Of a stretch of DNA of 64,000 nucleotides, positions 50,578 through 58,956 are shown in pieces. The stretch comes from Streptomyces deccanensis (GTDB lineage Bacteria > Actinomycetota > Actinomycetes > Streptomycetales > Streptomycetaceae): positions 248,001 to 312,000 of the forward strand of contig NZ_CP092431.1 in the NCBI RefSeq assembly GCF_022385335.1, in the 5' to 3' direction. The translations under genes were made by a program, and so were the position numbers. The first letter of the stretch is position 1. Each line of letters begins with the position of its first letter. The notes under the pieces are model-generated. The model was not told the origin of the DNA and searched no databases. It saw nothing but the letters and a program-made list of their open reading frames with translations.

Positions 50578-53025
50578 TTGACCTGGACCGACGCCCTGCC
50601 GAAGAGTGTGTGGGACGCGTGGGCGAGCTCACCGCCCGGCACGGAGAGGGCGTGGTGCTCGATGCGGGACTTCGACGAACCGGTGCGCGACTTCGACGCA
50701 CCGATTCGGGACATCGACGCACCGATTCGGGACTTCGACGAACCGGTCGAGGACGAGCTGTCGGTGTCGGCTCCCAAGACCTGGGCGACCGGGGCGCCCG
50801 CGGTCGTCCACGCCCTGAAGTACGCCTTGGGCCAGACCTCGCCGAAGCGCACCGCGCTGACCCTGCTCAACATCAACCAGACCAAGGGCTTCGACTGCCC
50901 GGGATGCGCCTGGCCGGAGCCCGCCCCCGGGCAGCGGCATCGCAATGAGTACTGCGAGAACGGCGCCAAGCACATCGCCGACGAGGCGACCTCCCGGCGG
51001 GTGACCGCGGACTTCTTCGCGCGGCACTCGGTCGACGAGCTGAGCCGGAGATCGGACCACTGGCTCAACCAGCAGGGCCGGCTGACGGAACCGATGGTGC
51101 TGCGCGAGGGCGCGACCCACTACGAGCCGATCGGCTGGGACGAGGCCCTGGATCTGCTCGCGGGTGAACTGCGCGCGCTGGACCATCCGGACGAGGCGCT
51201 CTTCTACACCTCCGGCCGCCTGGCCAACGAACCGGCGTTCCTGCTGCAGCTGTTCGCGCGCGCCTTCGGCACCAACAACCTGCCGGACTGCTCCAACATG
51301 TGCCACGAGTCCAGCGGTTCGGCCCTGAACGAGACGCTGGGCATCGGCAAGGGCAGTGTGGGCCTCGACGACCTCTACGACGCCGACCTGGTCTTCGTCG
51401 TCGGGCAGAACCCCGGCACCAACCACCCGCGCATGCTGTCCGCGCTGGAGGAGACCAAGCGGCGCGGCGGCCAGGTCGTCGCCGTCAACCCGCTGCCGGA
51501 GGCGGGGCTGCTGCGCTTCAAGCACCCGCAGAAGGCGCGCGGTGTCATCGGTCGCGGTACGGACATCGCCGACCAGTTCCTGCAGATACGTCCCGGCGGC
51601 GACCTGGCCCTGTTCCAGGCCCTGAACCTGCTGTTGCTGGAGGCCGAGGAGAAGGAACCCGGCACGGTCCTGGACCGGGAGTTCATCGAGGCGCACACCA
51701 CCGGCTACGACGCCTTCGTCGAGCACCTGCGCGCCACCACGTCCTGGGACGCCGTCCTGGAGGCCACCGGGCTGACCCGCGACGAGATCGAGCGGGTCCA
51801 CGAACGCGTCCTCGGCAGCCGCAGTGTGATCGTCTGCTGGGCGATGGGCCTGACCCAGCACAAACACGGCGTGCCCACCATCAGGGAGGTCGTCAACTTC
51901 CTTCTGCTGCGCGGCAACATCGGCCGTCCGGGAGCGGGCGTCTGCCCGGTTCGCGGGCACAGCAACGTCCAGGGCGACCGCACCATGGGCATCTGGGAAC
52001 GCATGCCCCAGGCGTTCCTGGACCGGCTCGCGGCGGAGTTCCATTTCACTCCGCCGACCAGGCACGGTCTGGACTCGGTCGACTCCATCCGGGCCATGCG
52101 CGACGGCCGCGCCAAGCTGTTCATCGGTGTCGCCGGGAACTTCGTACGTGCCGCGCCCGACAGCGACGCGACCGAACGCGCGCTGCGCAACTGCCGCCTG
52201 ACCGCACACATCTCGACCAAGCTGAACCGCTCGCACGCGGTGTGCGGCCGTACCGCCCTGGTCCTGCCGACGCTCGGCCGCAGCGACCGGGACGTCCAGG
52301 CGGGCGCCGAGCAGTTCATGACGGTCGAGGACTCCATGAGCGAGGTCCACGCCACCCGCGGCCGGCTCGCGCCCGCCTCGCCGCACCTGCTGAGCGAGGT
52401 CTCCATCATCACCCGCCTCGCCCGCCGGCTCCTGGGTCGTGAACCGGGCATCCCCTGGGAGGACTTCGAGGCCGACTACGACACGATCCGCGACCGGATC
52501 GCCCACGTGGTCGACGGCTTCGAGGACTTCAACGAGCGGGTGCGGCGCCCGGGTGGCTTCCGCCTTCCCAACCCGGTCAACGAGCGGGTGTTCCGCACGC
52601 CCAGCGGCAAGGCCGTCTTCTCCGTCAACGACTTCACGATGCTCCGGGCGCCCGAGGGTCACCTCGTTCTGCAGACGTTGCGGTCGCACGACCAGTGGAA
52701 CACGATCCCGTACGCCCTGGACGACCGCTACCGAGGCATCAAGGGCGGCAGGCGCATCGTCCTGGTGAACCCGTCCGACCTCACCGCCCTCGGTCTCCCG
52801 GACTGCAGCCTCGTCGACCTGGTCAGCATCTGGTCCGACGGCTCGGAACGCCGGGCCGCCGGCTTCCGGGTCGTCGGCTACTCCACGCCCCCGGGTTCGG
52901 CCGCCGCGTACTACCCGGAGACCAACGTCCTCGTCCCCCTCGACAGCGTCGCGGACATCAGCAACACCCCGACATCGAAGAGCGTGATCGTACGCCTGGA
53001 GCGGCGGCCGACGGAGAATCCATAG
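50578..53025 (+). CDS. FdhF/YdeP-family molybdopterin oxidoreductase (formate dehydrogenase-like)
   Basis: 815 residues. The molybdopterin oxidoreductase domain spans most of the protein, with a Cys at the metal-ligand place (NMCHESSG), and the C-terminal dinucleotide-binding domain includes SHDQWNT. Near the N-terminus C107-x2-C110 (GFDCPGC) and C126 may hold an iron-sulfur cluster as in YdeP. Reactions of this family are uncertain; formate oxidation and acid resistance have been proposed. TTG start at 50578 is supported by AGGAG eight bases upstream. Residues 30-57 are four tandem seven-residue repeats, unusual for the family. Confidence 0.88.
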   Translation: MTWTDALPKSVWDAWASSPPGTERAWCSMRDFDEPVRDFDAPIRDIDAPIRDFDEPVEDELSVSAPKTWATGAPAVVHALKYALGQTSPKRTALTLLNINQTKGFDCPGCAWPEPAPGQRHRNEYCENGAKHIADEATSRRVTADFFARHSVDELSRRSDHWLNQQGRLTEPMVLREGATHYEPIGWDEALDLLAGELRALDHPDEALFYTSGRLANEPAFLLQLFARAFGTNNLPDCSNMCHESSGSALNETLGIGKGSVGLDDLYDADLVFVVGQNPGTNHPRMLSALEETKRRGGQVVAVNPLPEAGLLRFKHPQKARGVIGRGTDIADQFLQIRPGGDLALFQALNLLLLEAEEKEPGTVLDREFIEAHTTGYDAFVEHLRATTSWDAVLEATGLTRDEIERVHERVLGSRSVIVCWAMGLTQHKHGVPTIREVVNFLLLRGNIGRPGAGVCPVRGHSNVQGDRTMGIWERMPQAFLDRLAAEFHFTPPTRHGLDSVDSIRAMRDGRAKLFIGVAGNFVRAAPDSDATERALRNCRLTAHISTKLNRSHAVCGRTALVLPTLGRSDRDVQAGAEQFMTVEDSMSEVHATRGRLAPASPHLLSEVSIITRLARRLLGREPGIPWEDFEADYDTIRDRIAHVVDGFEDFNERVRRPGGFRLPNPVNERVFRTPSGKAVFSVNDFTMLRAPEGHLVLQTLRSHDQWNTIPYALDDRYRGIKGGRRIVLVNPSDLTALGLPDCSLVDLVSIWSDGSERRAAGFRVVGYSTPPGSAAAYYPETNVLVPLDSVADISNTPTSKSVIVRLERRPTENP
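50665..50748 (+). repeat. Four tandem 21-base repeats in the molybdoenzyme gene
   Basis: Units at 50665-50685, 50686-50706, 50707-50727 and 50728-50748 encode RDFDEPV, RDFDAPI, RDIDAPI and RDFDEPV. Units one and four differ in one base. The period keeps frame, so copy number could change without breaking the gene. Confidence 0.9.
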
Positions 53026-53066
53026 GTTGGCGTCGGGGGCCGGGTGCGGTGGGCGGCCGTCCAGCA

Positions 53067-53219
53067 GTGGGAAGCGACGGGGGCACGGGCACCGCGAACT
53101 TCGCGTTCATCCACGTCACCGCTGCCGAGGGCGAGGCGAACCAGATCACCATCAGCCCCTCGGGAAGCACCGTCGTCATCACCGATGCCGGTGACACCGT
53201 CACCGCCGGCACGGGCTGC
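53067..53219 (+). pseudogene. Remnant resembling a secreted calcium-binding (hemolysin-like) protein
   Basis: This frame reads TANFAFIHVTAAEGEANQIT, then SGSTVVITDAGDTVTAGTGC, which is like the start of the mature part of Streptomyces calcium-binding/RTX-like secreted proteins. There is no signal peptide upstream and the following frame soon loses resemblance, so only about 45 residues remain. The identification rests on pattern memory, not alignment. Confidence 0.35.
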
Positions 53220-53408
53220 GGGATGTCGTTGACGCGCCGAACGCGGTGGGGCGTCGTCTTTCGTGGGGCCAATTTCAGTCACACCTCTGTTGCCTGGCCG
53301 GATCCAGTGCCAAGCTGTGGCCAGGTGATCTCCACTCCCCCGTTGGGGGTCACCACCCCTGGCCCCGCCCGCGCGCTCCCGCCTGGGCGGGGCCGCGCCG
53401 TCCCTCCC

Positions 53409-53427
53409 GCCCTCCCTACGGGAGGGC
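53409..53427. terminator. Hairpin, possible terminator
   Basis: GCCCTCCC (53409-53416) and GGGAGGGC (53420-53427) with a three-base loop TAC, about 390 bases after the molybdoenzyme stop. No T-run follows, as usual in this group. Confidence 0.45.
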
Positions 53428-53737
53428 CGACGGCTGCGCGCGCACGGCAGCCCTCACTTCCGCGGCACGAGGTGGGGTGACGCTCTCACGGCCGTACGAC
53501 CCGCCAACCCGGCGGACGACGCCACCCTGTTCGGGGACAGGCTCGCCCTGTCGCGTGTCGGGTGAGGGCTCGGTCCCCTGTGGCGATTGCCGGTCGGGGA
53601 CAACGCATTCCGAGGGACGAGCGTCAAACTGAGCGGAGCCCGCCTGCGCGGGCCGCTGGGTGGGGACGGTCGGACCGTACGGGCCACGCGACAGCGGCAG
53701 TTCGGTCCGCCCGTCACGGCGCCGACGGGCGAAGCCG

Positions 53738-54625
53738 GTGACGATCGGGGGCGTGGGGTTGAGCGGAGTGGTGATCCATCTTCCGGGAGACGAAGAGGGG
53801 AACAGGAGCGGCCCAGGCCAAGACGTGGGGAACGGGACCCACGCCGGGGCCGGGCGGCGACCGGAGCGCGATGCGGGGCCGGTGACCCTGCGGCTGGGAG
53901 CGGGTGACGTCGCCCGCTTCGGGCGCGGCTCGGCCGAAAGCCCGGTGGAGCTGCGGCTCGGTGATCCGGCGGTCTCGCGGCTGGCGGGCGAGATACGGGT
54001 GACCGAGGACCACTGGCAGCTGAGCAACTTCAGTGCCACGCAGAGCTACTTGGTGGAGAACCCGGAAGGGGCGGGAGAGTACTTGCGCGTCCCACCACGC
54101 CGGGCAGGGGCACCCATCCCCTTCGAGTTCGCCCGGGTCGTCCTGCCGACCCGAGGGGCGACGGTGAGCTTCCAGGTGTTCGCGCCGGATCACGTGTACC
54201 TCGACCCCGACCACGCACGAGGCGCGGACGGCCGGTGGGGGACGCAGACCCTCACCGCCTACTCGCTGGACGAGACCGCCCTCTACTTCCTGGTCCTGGT
54301 CGCGCTCTGCGAACCCCGGCTGCGCGACGAGTCGGCGATCGCCGTGCCGACCACGCCCCAGGTCGTCGAGCGGCTCAGCGGCCACCCGGAGCACCGGGGG
54401 CTCACCGCCCGCGCCGTCAGCTCCCACATCGACTACCTCGCCGAGGAGAAACTCCGGCTGCGCTGCCCGGCCCCCACGGACGCGGGGCAGGGTGCCCGCC
54501 GCAACGGCAAGCGCGAGGCGATCGTCGGGCTCGCCCTGCGCTTCGGGCTGGTCCGCGAGGAGCACCTCAATCTGCTTCCGCCGCGCGTGGCGGAAGGGGC
54601 ACGGGCGAGGGCGGGCGCCGAGTGA
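53738..54625 (+). CDS. FHA-domain protein
   Basis: About 295 residues from GTG 53738; the start is uncertain because no good ribosome site is seen. The FHA domain covers roughly residues 45-130, with the phosphopeptide-contact residues in VARFGRG, SRLAGEI and LSNFSATQSYLVE. The C-terminal half has a helical domain (VVERLSGHPEH, SSHIDYLAEEKLRLR) that may bind a partner. FHA domains bind phosphothreonine. Its stop overlaps the start of a Ser/Thr kinase gene (GTGA), so it is probably a substrate or adaptor of that kinase. Confidence 0.85.
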   Translation: MTIGGVGLSGVVIHLPGDEEGNRSGPGQDVGNGTHAGAGRRPERDAGPVTLRLGAGDVARFGRGSAESPVELRLGDPAVSRLAGEIRVTEDHWQLSNFSATQSYLVENPEGAGEYLRVPPRRAGAPIPFEFARVVLPTRGATVSFQVFAPDHVYLDPDHARGADGRWGTQTLTAYSLDETALYFLVLVALCEPRLRDESAIAVPTTPQVVERLSGHPEHRGLTARAVSSHIDYLAEEKLRLRCPAPTDAGQGARRNGKREAIVGLALRFGLVREEHLNLLPPRVAEGARARAGAE

Positions 54626-56076
54626 GCGCGCCCTCGGACCAGCTCCCGGCCGGCTACCGGGTGGGCGGTTGGGAGGTCGCACAACGGATCGCGAACGGGG
54701 GCTGGGGAACCGTCTACGAGGGCCGGCCCGCGAGCATCATGGGCACGGGCCCGCGAGACGGGCAGGAGGACGGGCGCGAGGACGGGCAGGAGGACGAGCG
54801 GGACGATCGGCGGGAGGAAGTCGTCGCGCTGAAGTTCCTGCCCACCGCCGGGCTCGCCCCGCGTCAGGCGCGCGCTCTCGTGGAGACCGCCCGCCGGGAG
54901 ACCGAGTTCGGGCGCCGAGCCCGCCATCCACGGCTGATCCGGATGCTCGACTCGGTCGTGCTCAGTGAACCCGGCGACCCCGTTCTCGACGGAGCCGTCG
55001 TCCTGGTCATGGAGCGGGCCGAGCACAGCCTCCGTCAGTACCTCGAACGGGACGGGCCGGGACCGACGGAGCGCGAGAAGTCGCGGCTCCTGGCCGAGAT
55101 CTGCGAGGGGCTGGCCCATCTGCACGGCATCGGCTGGGTGCACGGCGACCTCAAGCCCGACAACGTACTGATCATGGCCGACGGTTCCGTCAGGCTCTCC
55201 GACTTCGGTCTCGCCGCGGAGTTGGACAGCACCCACGGCACCCACGGTTACACACCGCCCCTGGGCACCCTCGACTATCTGCCCCCCGAGCGCTGGAGAG
55301 CCCCACTGGGCGAGCGCGGCGTGCAGGTGCGGCCAGGCGACGACATCTGGGCACTCGGCATCATGATCCACCAGTTGTTCGCCGACGGAACCTCCCCCTT
55401 CCCCGGGGCCACCCCCACGGCGCGCGGGGCAGCGGCGCAGGAGTACGCCCAAGGGCGCGCGCCACTGCGACTGGACAACGCGCTGCCTCCGCTCTGGCGG
55501 GAGTTGGCCGCCGGCTGCCTGGCCCCGACGCGCGCCGAGCGCGCCGTCCACACTGCCGAGAGCCTGCTCAAGCGCATACGGACGGCCCCGGTTCCGATAC
55601 GGACGGCCTCGGTCCCGGCGGCGACGAGATCGGGCGGACGGCGGACGAAGACGCTCCTCGGCCTCGCCGTCGCCGCCGCGTTCTGCGGGGCGGCCGCCGC
55701 CGGTTGGACGTACAGCGCGGAAGAGGAACACGAGGAGCCGCCCCCGTCCCGGCCGGCGGGCCGCATCACCGTGCACAACGTCGTGGAACTCTGCCGCGAC
55801 CGGGCCGACGACCGCCTCCCCGCCTGCAGCCTCGGCCTGGCCGTGGATCCCACGCTTCCCTATACCGTCGAGAACGTCGTGGCGACCCGGGTGTGGCACG
55901 ACGACGTCCTCTCCGTCGACTGCCACCTCCCCCGGGGAACCCCGGTCACCGACGAGAACGGCACCGGCTCCACCGGATGGTTCCGGGTCCGCCTCCCGGA
56001 CGAGGCACCGTACGGCACGGCCTGGCTGCCCGCTGTACGGACCACGGATCGCCCGGTGCTGCCCGCGTGTTCCTGA
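54622..56076 (+). CDS. Membrane Ser/Thr protein kinase with C-terminal extracytoplasmic domain
   Basis: 484 residues. Glycine loop IANGGWGTVYEG (23-34), an acidic Asp/Glu/Gln-rich insert at about 45-66, Lys71 in VALKFLP, catalytic loop HGDLKPDN (Asp176; HGD in place of HRD), DFG at 194-196 and GTLDYLPPERW. After the kinase comes one membrane helix (about 344-362), then an outer domain with four cysteines and an SH3-like pattern (STGWFRVRLPDEAPYGTAWL). HGD replaces the RD motif, so activation need not depend on loop phosphorylation. Translationally coupled to the FHA gene. Confidence 0.9.
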   Translation: MSAPSDQLPAGYRVGGWEVAQRIANGGWGTVYEGRPASIMGTGPRDGQEDGREDGQEDERDDRREEVVALKFLPTAGLAPRQARALVETARRETEFGRRARHPRLIRMLDSVVLSEPGDPVLDGAVVLVMERAEHSLRQYLERDGPGPTEREKSRLLAEICEGLAHLHGIGWVHGDLKPDNVLIMADGSVRLSDFGLAAELDSTHGTHGYTPPLGTLDYLPPERWRAPLGERGVQVRPGDDIWALGIMIHQLFADGTSPFPGATPTARGAAAQEYAQGRAPLRLDNALPPLWRELAAGCLAPTRAERAVHTAESLLKRIRTAPVPIRTASVPAATRSGGRRTKTLLGLAVAAAFCGAAAAGWTYSAEEEHEEPPPSRPAGRITVHNVVELCRDRADDRLPACSLGLAVDPTLPYTVENVVATRVWHDDVLSVDCHLPRGTPVTDENGTGSTGWFRVRLPDEAPYGTAWLPAVRTTDRPVLPACS

Positions 56077-56111
56077 GCCGCCACCAGGGCACTTCGTTGG
56101 TCGCGGCGCAG

Positions 56112-57113
56112 TCAGTCGAAGTCGAAGGTGGCGACGACCGGGGCGTGGTCGGACTCGGGGTACTTGATGTCGGTGGCGAAGGCGATGGAGTCGTCGTGGA
56201 GGATCTCGTTGTGGATCTCCGAGCCGCGGTAGTGGGCCAGGAGGTTGCGGGTGACGAGCATGTGGTCGATCATCTGGCCGCGGCCGTGGTGGAAGAGGGT
56301 GTAGCGGGCCTCGCCGGGGATGGTGTGCTCGATGGGGACCAGGACCCTGGTGGCGAGGTCACCGTTGTTGGTGTCCTCCACGTTGCCGCAGATGGCCAGG
56401 ACCGGGACCTCTTCGGGTTCCGCGTTGAAGTCACCGGCGACGATGATGCGTGCGTCCGGGTCGTCGTCGAGGATCTGGTCGACGAGACGCCTGACTTCCA
56501 GGGCCTGGCTCATGCGCTTCATGGACGACAGGAAGCTTCCCTCGGCCCAGCTGTCGGCACTGCTCCAGATGCCCTTGACGGGATCGATCACCCGGCCGGG
56601 GATGTCGCTGGGGATCTTGGACTTCAGGTGCACGTTGATGATGTGCAGCAGGCGTCCGGGGGCCTCGTGGTCGATGTCGATCTGGGCGTGCAGGATGGGC
56701 CGTTCGATACCGATTCCGACGGCTGCCGCGTCGGGGGGCTCGGCGGTGAGCCGCTGGTAGCGGGGCTCCTTGACCAGATCGTTCTTCAGCTGCTGGTGCT
56801 TGATGACCGGCAGGTGGGTGGCGATGACGAGGTTGCGTACGTCGTAGACGGCGTCGCTCGCGGGCTTGGTGCTGGTCAGTGACGCGCCGTCGAGGTTGGT
56901 CCCGGCGAGCAGTTCCTTCAGCGCGAGCAGGTCGCGCGGCTGGCCGGGACGTTCCTGACCGTGGACTTCCTGGAAGCAGGCGATGTCCGCCCGCAGCCGC
57001 GTGATCTGCGGTTTCATCAGCGCGATGCGGTCAGCCAGCGAGGGGAGGGGCTGACGCGGGGGCGGCTCGTCGAAGTTCTCCAGGTTGAAGGTGGCTATGC
57101 GCATGCGTGTCAC
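56112..57113 (-). CDS. Endonuclease/exonuclease/phosphatase-fold enzyme
   Basis: 333 residues. The fold's catalytic landmarks are present: ATFNLENFD at the start, metal-ligand Glu in CFQEVHG, GDFNAEPEE in the middle and SDHAPVVATFDFD at the end. The family includes nucleases, inositol phosphatases and sphingomyelinases. There is no signal peptide, so a cytoplasmic nuclease or phosphodiesterase is likely. GTG 57113 is chosen because TGGAGG lies six bases upstream; ATG 57104 is the alternative. Convergent with the kinase gene. Confidence 0.87.
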   Translation of the reverse strand: MTRMRIATFNLENFDEPPPRQPLPSLADRIALMKPQITRLRADIACFQEVHGQERPGQPRDLLALKELLAGTNLDGASLTSTKPASDAVYDVRNLVIATHLPVIKHQQLKNDLVKEPRYQRLTAEPPDAAAVGIGIERPILHAQIDIDHEAPGRLLHIINVHLKSKIPSDIPGRVIDPVKGIWSSADSWAEGSFLSSMKRMSQALEVRRLVDQILDDDPDARIIVAGDFNAEPEEVPVLAICGNVEDTNNGDLATRVLVPIEHTIPGEARYTLFHHGRGQMIDHMLVTRNLLAHYRGSEIHNEILHDDSIAFATDIKYPESDHAPVVATFDFD

Positions 57114-57446
57114 CGGTACCTCCAGGGTTCGCCGTGGTCGAGATGCGTGAGTCGGTGCGGCGCCGCACTGGGCGTGCACGGGTCCCGCTCGACGCGCTGC
57201 CTGGCAGCGGGGCGCGGTGAAAGTGATCTCGTTTCACCTGGGGATAAGCACCAATATCGCACGAAACGCGGCGTTTCACCTGTTCTGCCCACGGCGAGGC
57301 CGGTCACCGCGAACCGGGCTGGTGCGTCCTCGTCACCGACCCGGGCTGGTGCGTCGTAGTCACCGCAACCAGCCCCGTACGCCCGGCCGTTCGCCCGGCG
57401 TTCGCCCCGACGTACACCCTGCCCTTCGCCCTGCCCTTCGCCCTGG
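57114..57446. repeat. Gene-free stretch with tandem repeats
   Basis: A 27-29 base unit containing CCGGGCTGGTGCGTC occurs at 57303-57331 and 57332-57358, each beginning GTCACCG; a third GTCACCG begins at 57359 but then diverges. At about 57417-57445 a CCCTGCCCTTCG unit repeats two and a half times. The rest (57114-57302) must hold the promoter of the nuclease-fold gene; an AT-rich patch with CGTTTCACCTG occurs near 57270-57285. Confidence 0.6.
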
Positions 57447-58589
57447 CTACTTGTCCCAGATCTTGCGGTAGGCCTGGCGGTAGCCTTCCGAGTCCCACGA
57501 CAGGGCGCCGCCGCTGTTGGCGGCGGTGGTGATGTGGACGGGGGCTACGTAGGCGCTGGCGGGCTCGCCCGCGAAGGCGCGGTTGAACTCGTCGACGATC
57601 TGCCACCCCTGTTCGGACAGGGGCTCGGGCACCGTGGCGGACTGGAACTGCCGGCCGTTGATCCGCTCGAAGGCCGACGGATCGCCGTCACCGGCGCCGA
57701 TGTTGTACGGGGGGCCGCCGCCCTGGTGCCCGGCGGCGCGCAGCGCGGGCGCCGCGTGGTCGAAGTACAGGTCGTTGATGGCGGCGGAGTAGGACCATCT
57801 GTCGCCGAAGCGGGACCGGAGGGCGGCGACCCTGTCGACGGTCCTGCTGCCGGCCTGGGGGATCGGGATGTCCTCGTAGCTCAGCAACTCGACATCGGGG
57901 CAGGTGGCGAGTTGCTTCTTGATCAGGTCGGACTTGCGCTTGGCGAAGGGTATGGAGGCGTCGGTGAACAGCACCACCCCGGCGCGGCCGCCCGAGCGGG
58001 CGATGATCCAGTCGGCGCTGATCCGCGCGACGTCCTCGACCCTGGTGGTGACGTTGCTGAAGAGCTTCGGACGCGTGCTGGGCCCCGGGGTGGCCGTGGC
58101 GTGCCAGCCGATCAGGGGGATGCCGGCGGCGTTCGCCTGCTGGACCTGCCTGGTCACGGACTTGGGGTCGAAGCCGCCGATGACGATGCCGGAGGGTTTC
58201 AGGGCGAGGGCCTCATCGAAGGCCTCCCGGATACCGGCAGGGGTGCCCTGTCCGTCGATGGTGCGGACGTCCCAGCCGATGACCTTGGCCGCTTCCTGCA
58301 CACCTTTCGCGACCCCGGAGACACCGGGATTGGTCATGGTCTGGGCGACGTAGGCGATGGTCCTGCCGGGAACGGCCTTCGGTCCGGTGGTGGGGCCGCC
58401 CCAGGGGGCGTTGATGTTCTCGGCCTCCTTGACCGCCTGCTTCGCCTCGGCGAGGACAGCGGGACAACCCGGCTTCCGCGCACCGACGGTGGACGCGTCG
58501 GTGGTCGAACCGCTGTCACAGCCGGCCAGGGTGGTGGCCGCGACCAGGAGCGTGACGGCTGCCGCGGTCGCTCTGCGGGTGGAGTGCAC
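57447..58589 (-). CDS. Orphan ribose-type substrate-binding lipoprotein
   Basis: 380 residues. Signal peptide with lipobox LAGC (Cys 24). The periplasmic-binding type 1 fold follows: GRTIAYVAQTMTNPGVSGVA, then IDGQGTPAGIREAFDEALAL and IVIGGFDPKSVTRQVQQANA. It is a paralogue of the protein at 1220-2362 (same length, matching segments). No ATPase or permease gene is adjacent. It is divergent from the conservon, which raises the idea that it reports ligand to that sensor system. GTG start with GAGGAG upstream. Confidence 0.9.
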   Translation of the reverse strand: MHSTRRATAAAVTLLVAATTLAGCDSGSTTDASTVGARKPGCPAVLAEAKQAVKEAENINAPWGGPTTGPKAVPGRTIAYVAQTMTNPGVSGVAKGVQEAAKVIGWDVRTIDGQGTPAGIREAFDEALALKPSGIVIGGFDPKSVTRQVQQANAAGIPLIGWHATATPGPSTRPKLFSNVTTRVEDVARISADWIIARSGGRAGVVLFTDASIPFAKRKSDLIKKQLATCPDVELLSYEDIPIPQAGSRTVDRVAALRSRFGDRWSYSAAINDLYFDHAAPALRAAGHQGGGPPYNIGAGDGDPSAFERINGRQFQSATVPEPLSEQGWQIVDEFNRAFAGEPASAYVAPVHITTAANSGGALSWDSEGYRQAYRKIWDK

Positions 58590-58786
58590 GGGGGTCTCCT
58601 CAACTGGGCACGAGGGGGTACGGATTGCGTGGGGGGAGGAGAACAGGCCGACGGGCGGCCGGAATCGCAACGGCGGCAGCACCCCGGGCCGCTGCCCGGC
58701 GGGGTGTCGCGGTGGGAATGTAGCAGGGCCTCGACCGGGTCGCTCCACGGGAGGCACTACCGCTCAGTAGGCGGGTGCGAACAATT

Positions 58787-58807
58787 CGTAATCAATTCTT
58801 GATTACG
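58787..58807. promoter_or_regulatory. Perfect inverted repeat, probable operator
   Basis: CGTAATCAA (58787-58795) and TTGATTACG (58799-58807) are perfect 9-base arms around TTC. Size and symmetry suit a LacI-, GntR- or TetR-type regulator. It lies 150 bases before cvnA and 198 before the binding-protein start. Confidence 0.65.
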
Positions 58808-58837
58808 CACAGGCTCAAAGCGATCACACAGGCGATA

Positions 58838-58863
58838 GTGTCCGACCGACCCGATTCGGACAC
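58838..58863. promoter_or_regulatory. Second inverted repeat in the conservon control region
   Basis: GTGTCCGA (58838-58845) and TCGGACAC (58856-58863) are perfect 8-base arms with a 10-base spacer, 31 bases after the first repeat and 93 bases before cvnA. Confidence 0.5.
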
Positions 58864-58956
58864 ATGACGTGATCCCATCGCTCATGCCCCCCTGTCCGCT
58901 CGCTCGAGCCCGGCGACACCGCGGTCACCACTCACCGAACAGCGAAGGAGGTCAGC

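Larger units (their letters stand above)
53026..53737. other. Gene-poor stretch between the molybdoenzyme and FHA genes
   Basis: About 710 bases with no intact gene seen. It holds a protein remnant (53067-53219), a hairpin (53409-53427) and then GC-rich text whose open frames do not resemble known proteins. The promoter of the FHA/kinase operon should lie near its right end. Confidence 0.55.
58590..58956. promoter_or_regulatory. Divergent control region between the binding protein and the conservon
   Basis: 367 bases without a gene. The right half has two clear inverted repeats (58787-58807 and 58838-58863), listed separately, in a distinctly AT-richer patch that should include the conservon promoter. 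The left half is GC-rich with small hairpins only. Confidence 0.6.

Noticed and set aside
50665..50748. CRISPR-like array
   Set aside because: Units are directly adjacent without spacers and keep the reading frame.
50629..52689. A 686-residue reverse-strand frame opposite the molybdoenzyme gene
   Set aside because: Shadow of the forward gene; no family pattern, no ribosome site.
54235..54621. N-terminal extension of the kinase frame
   Set aside because: It runs through the FHA gene in another frame; the GTGA overlap at 54622 gives a natural start.
57303..57446. CRISPR array
   Set aside because: Units are adjacent, only two clear copies, no cas genes.
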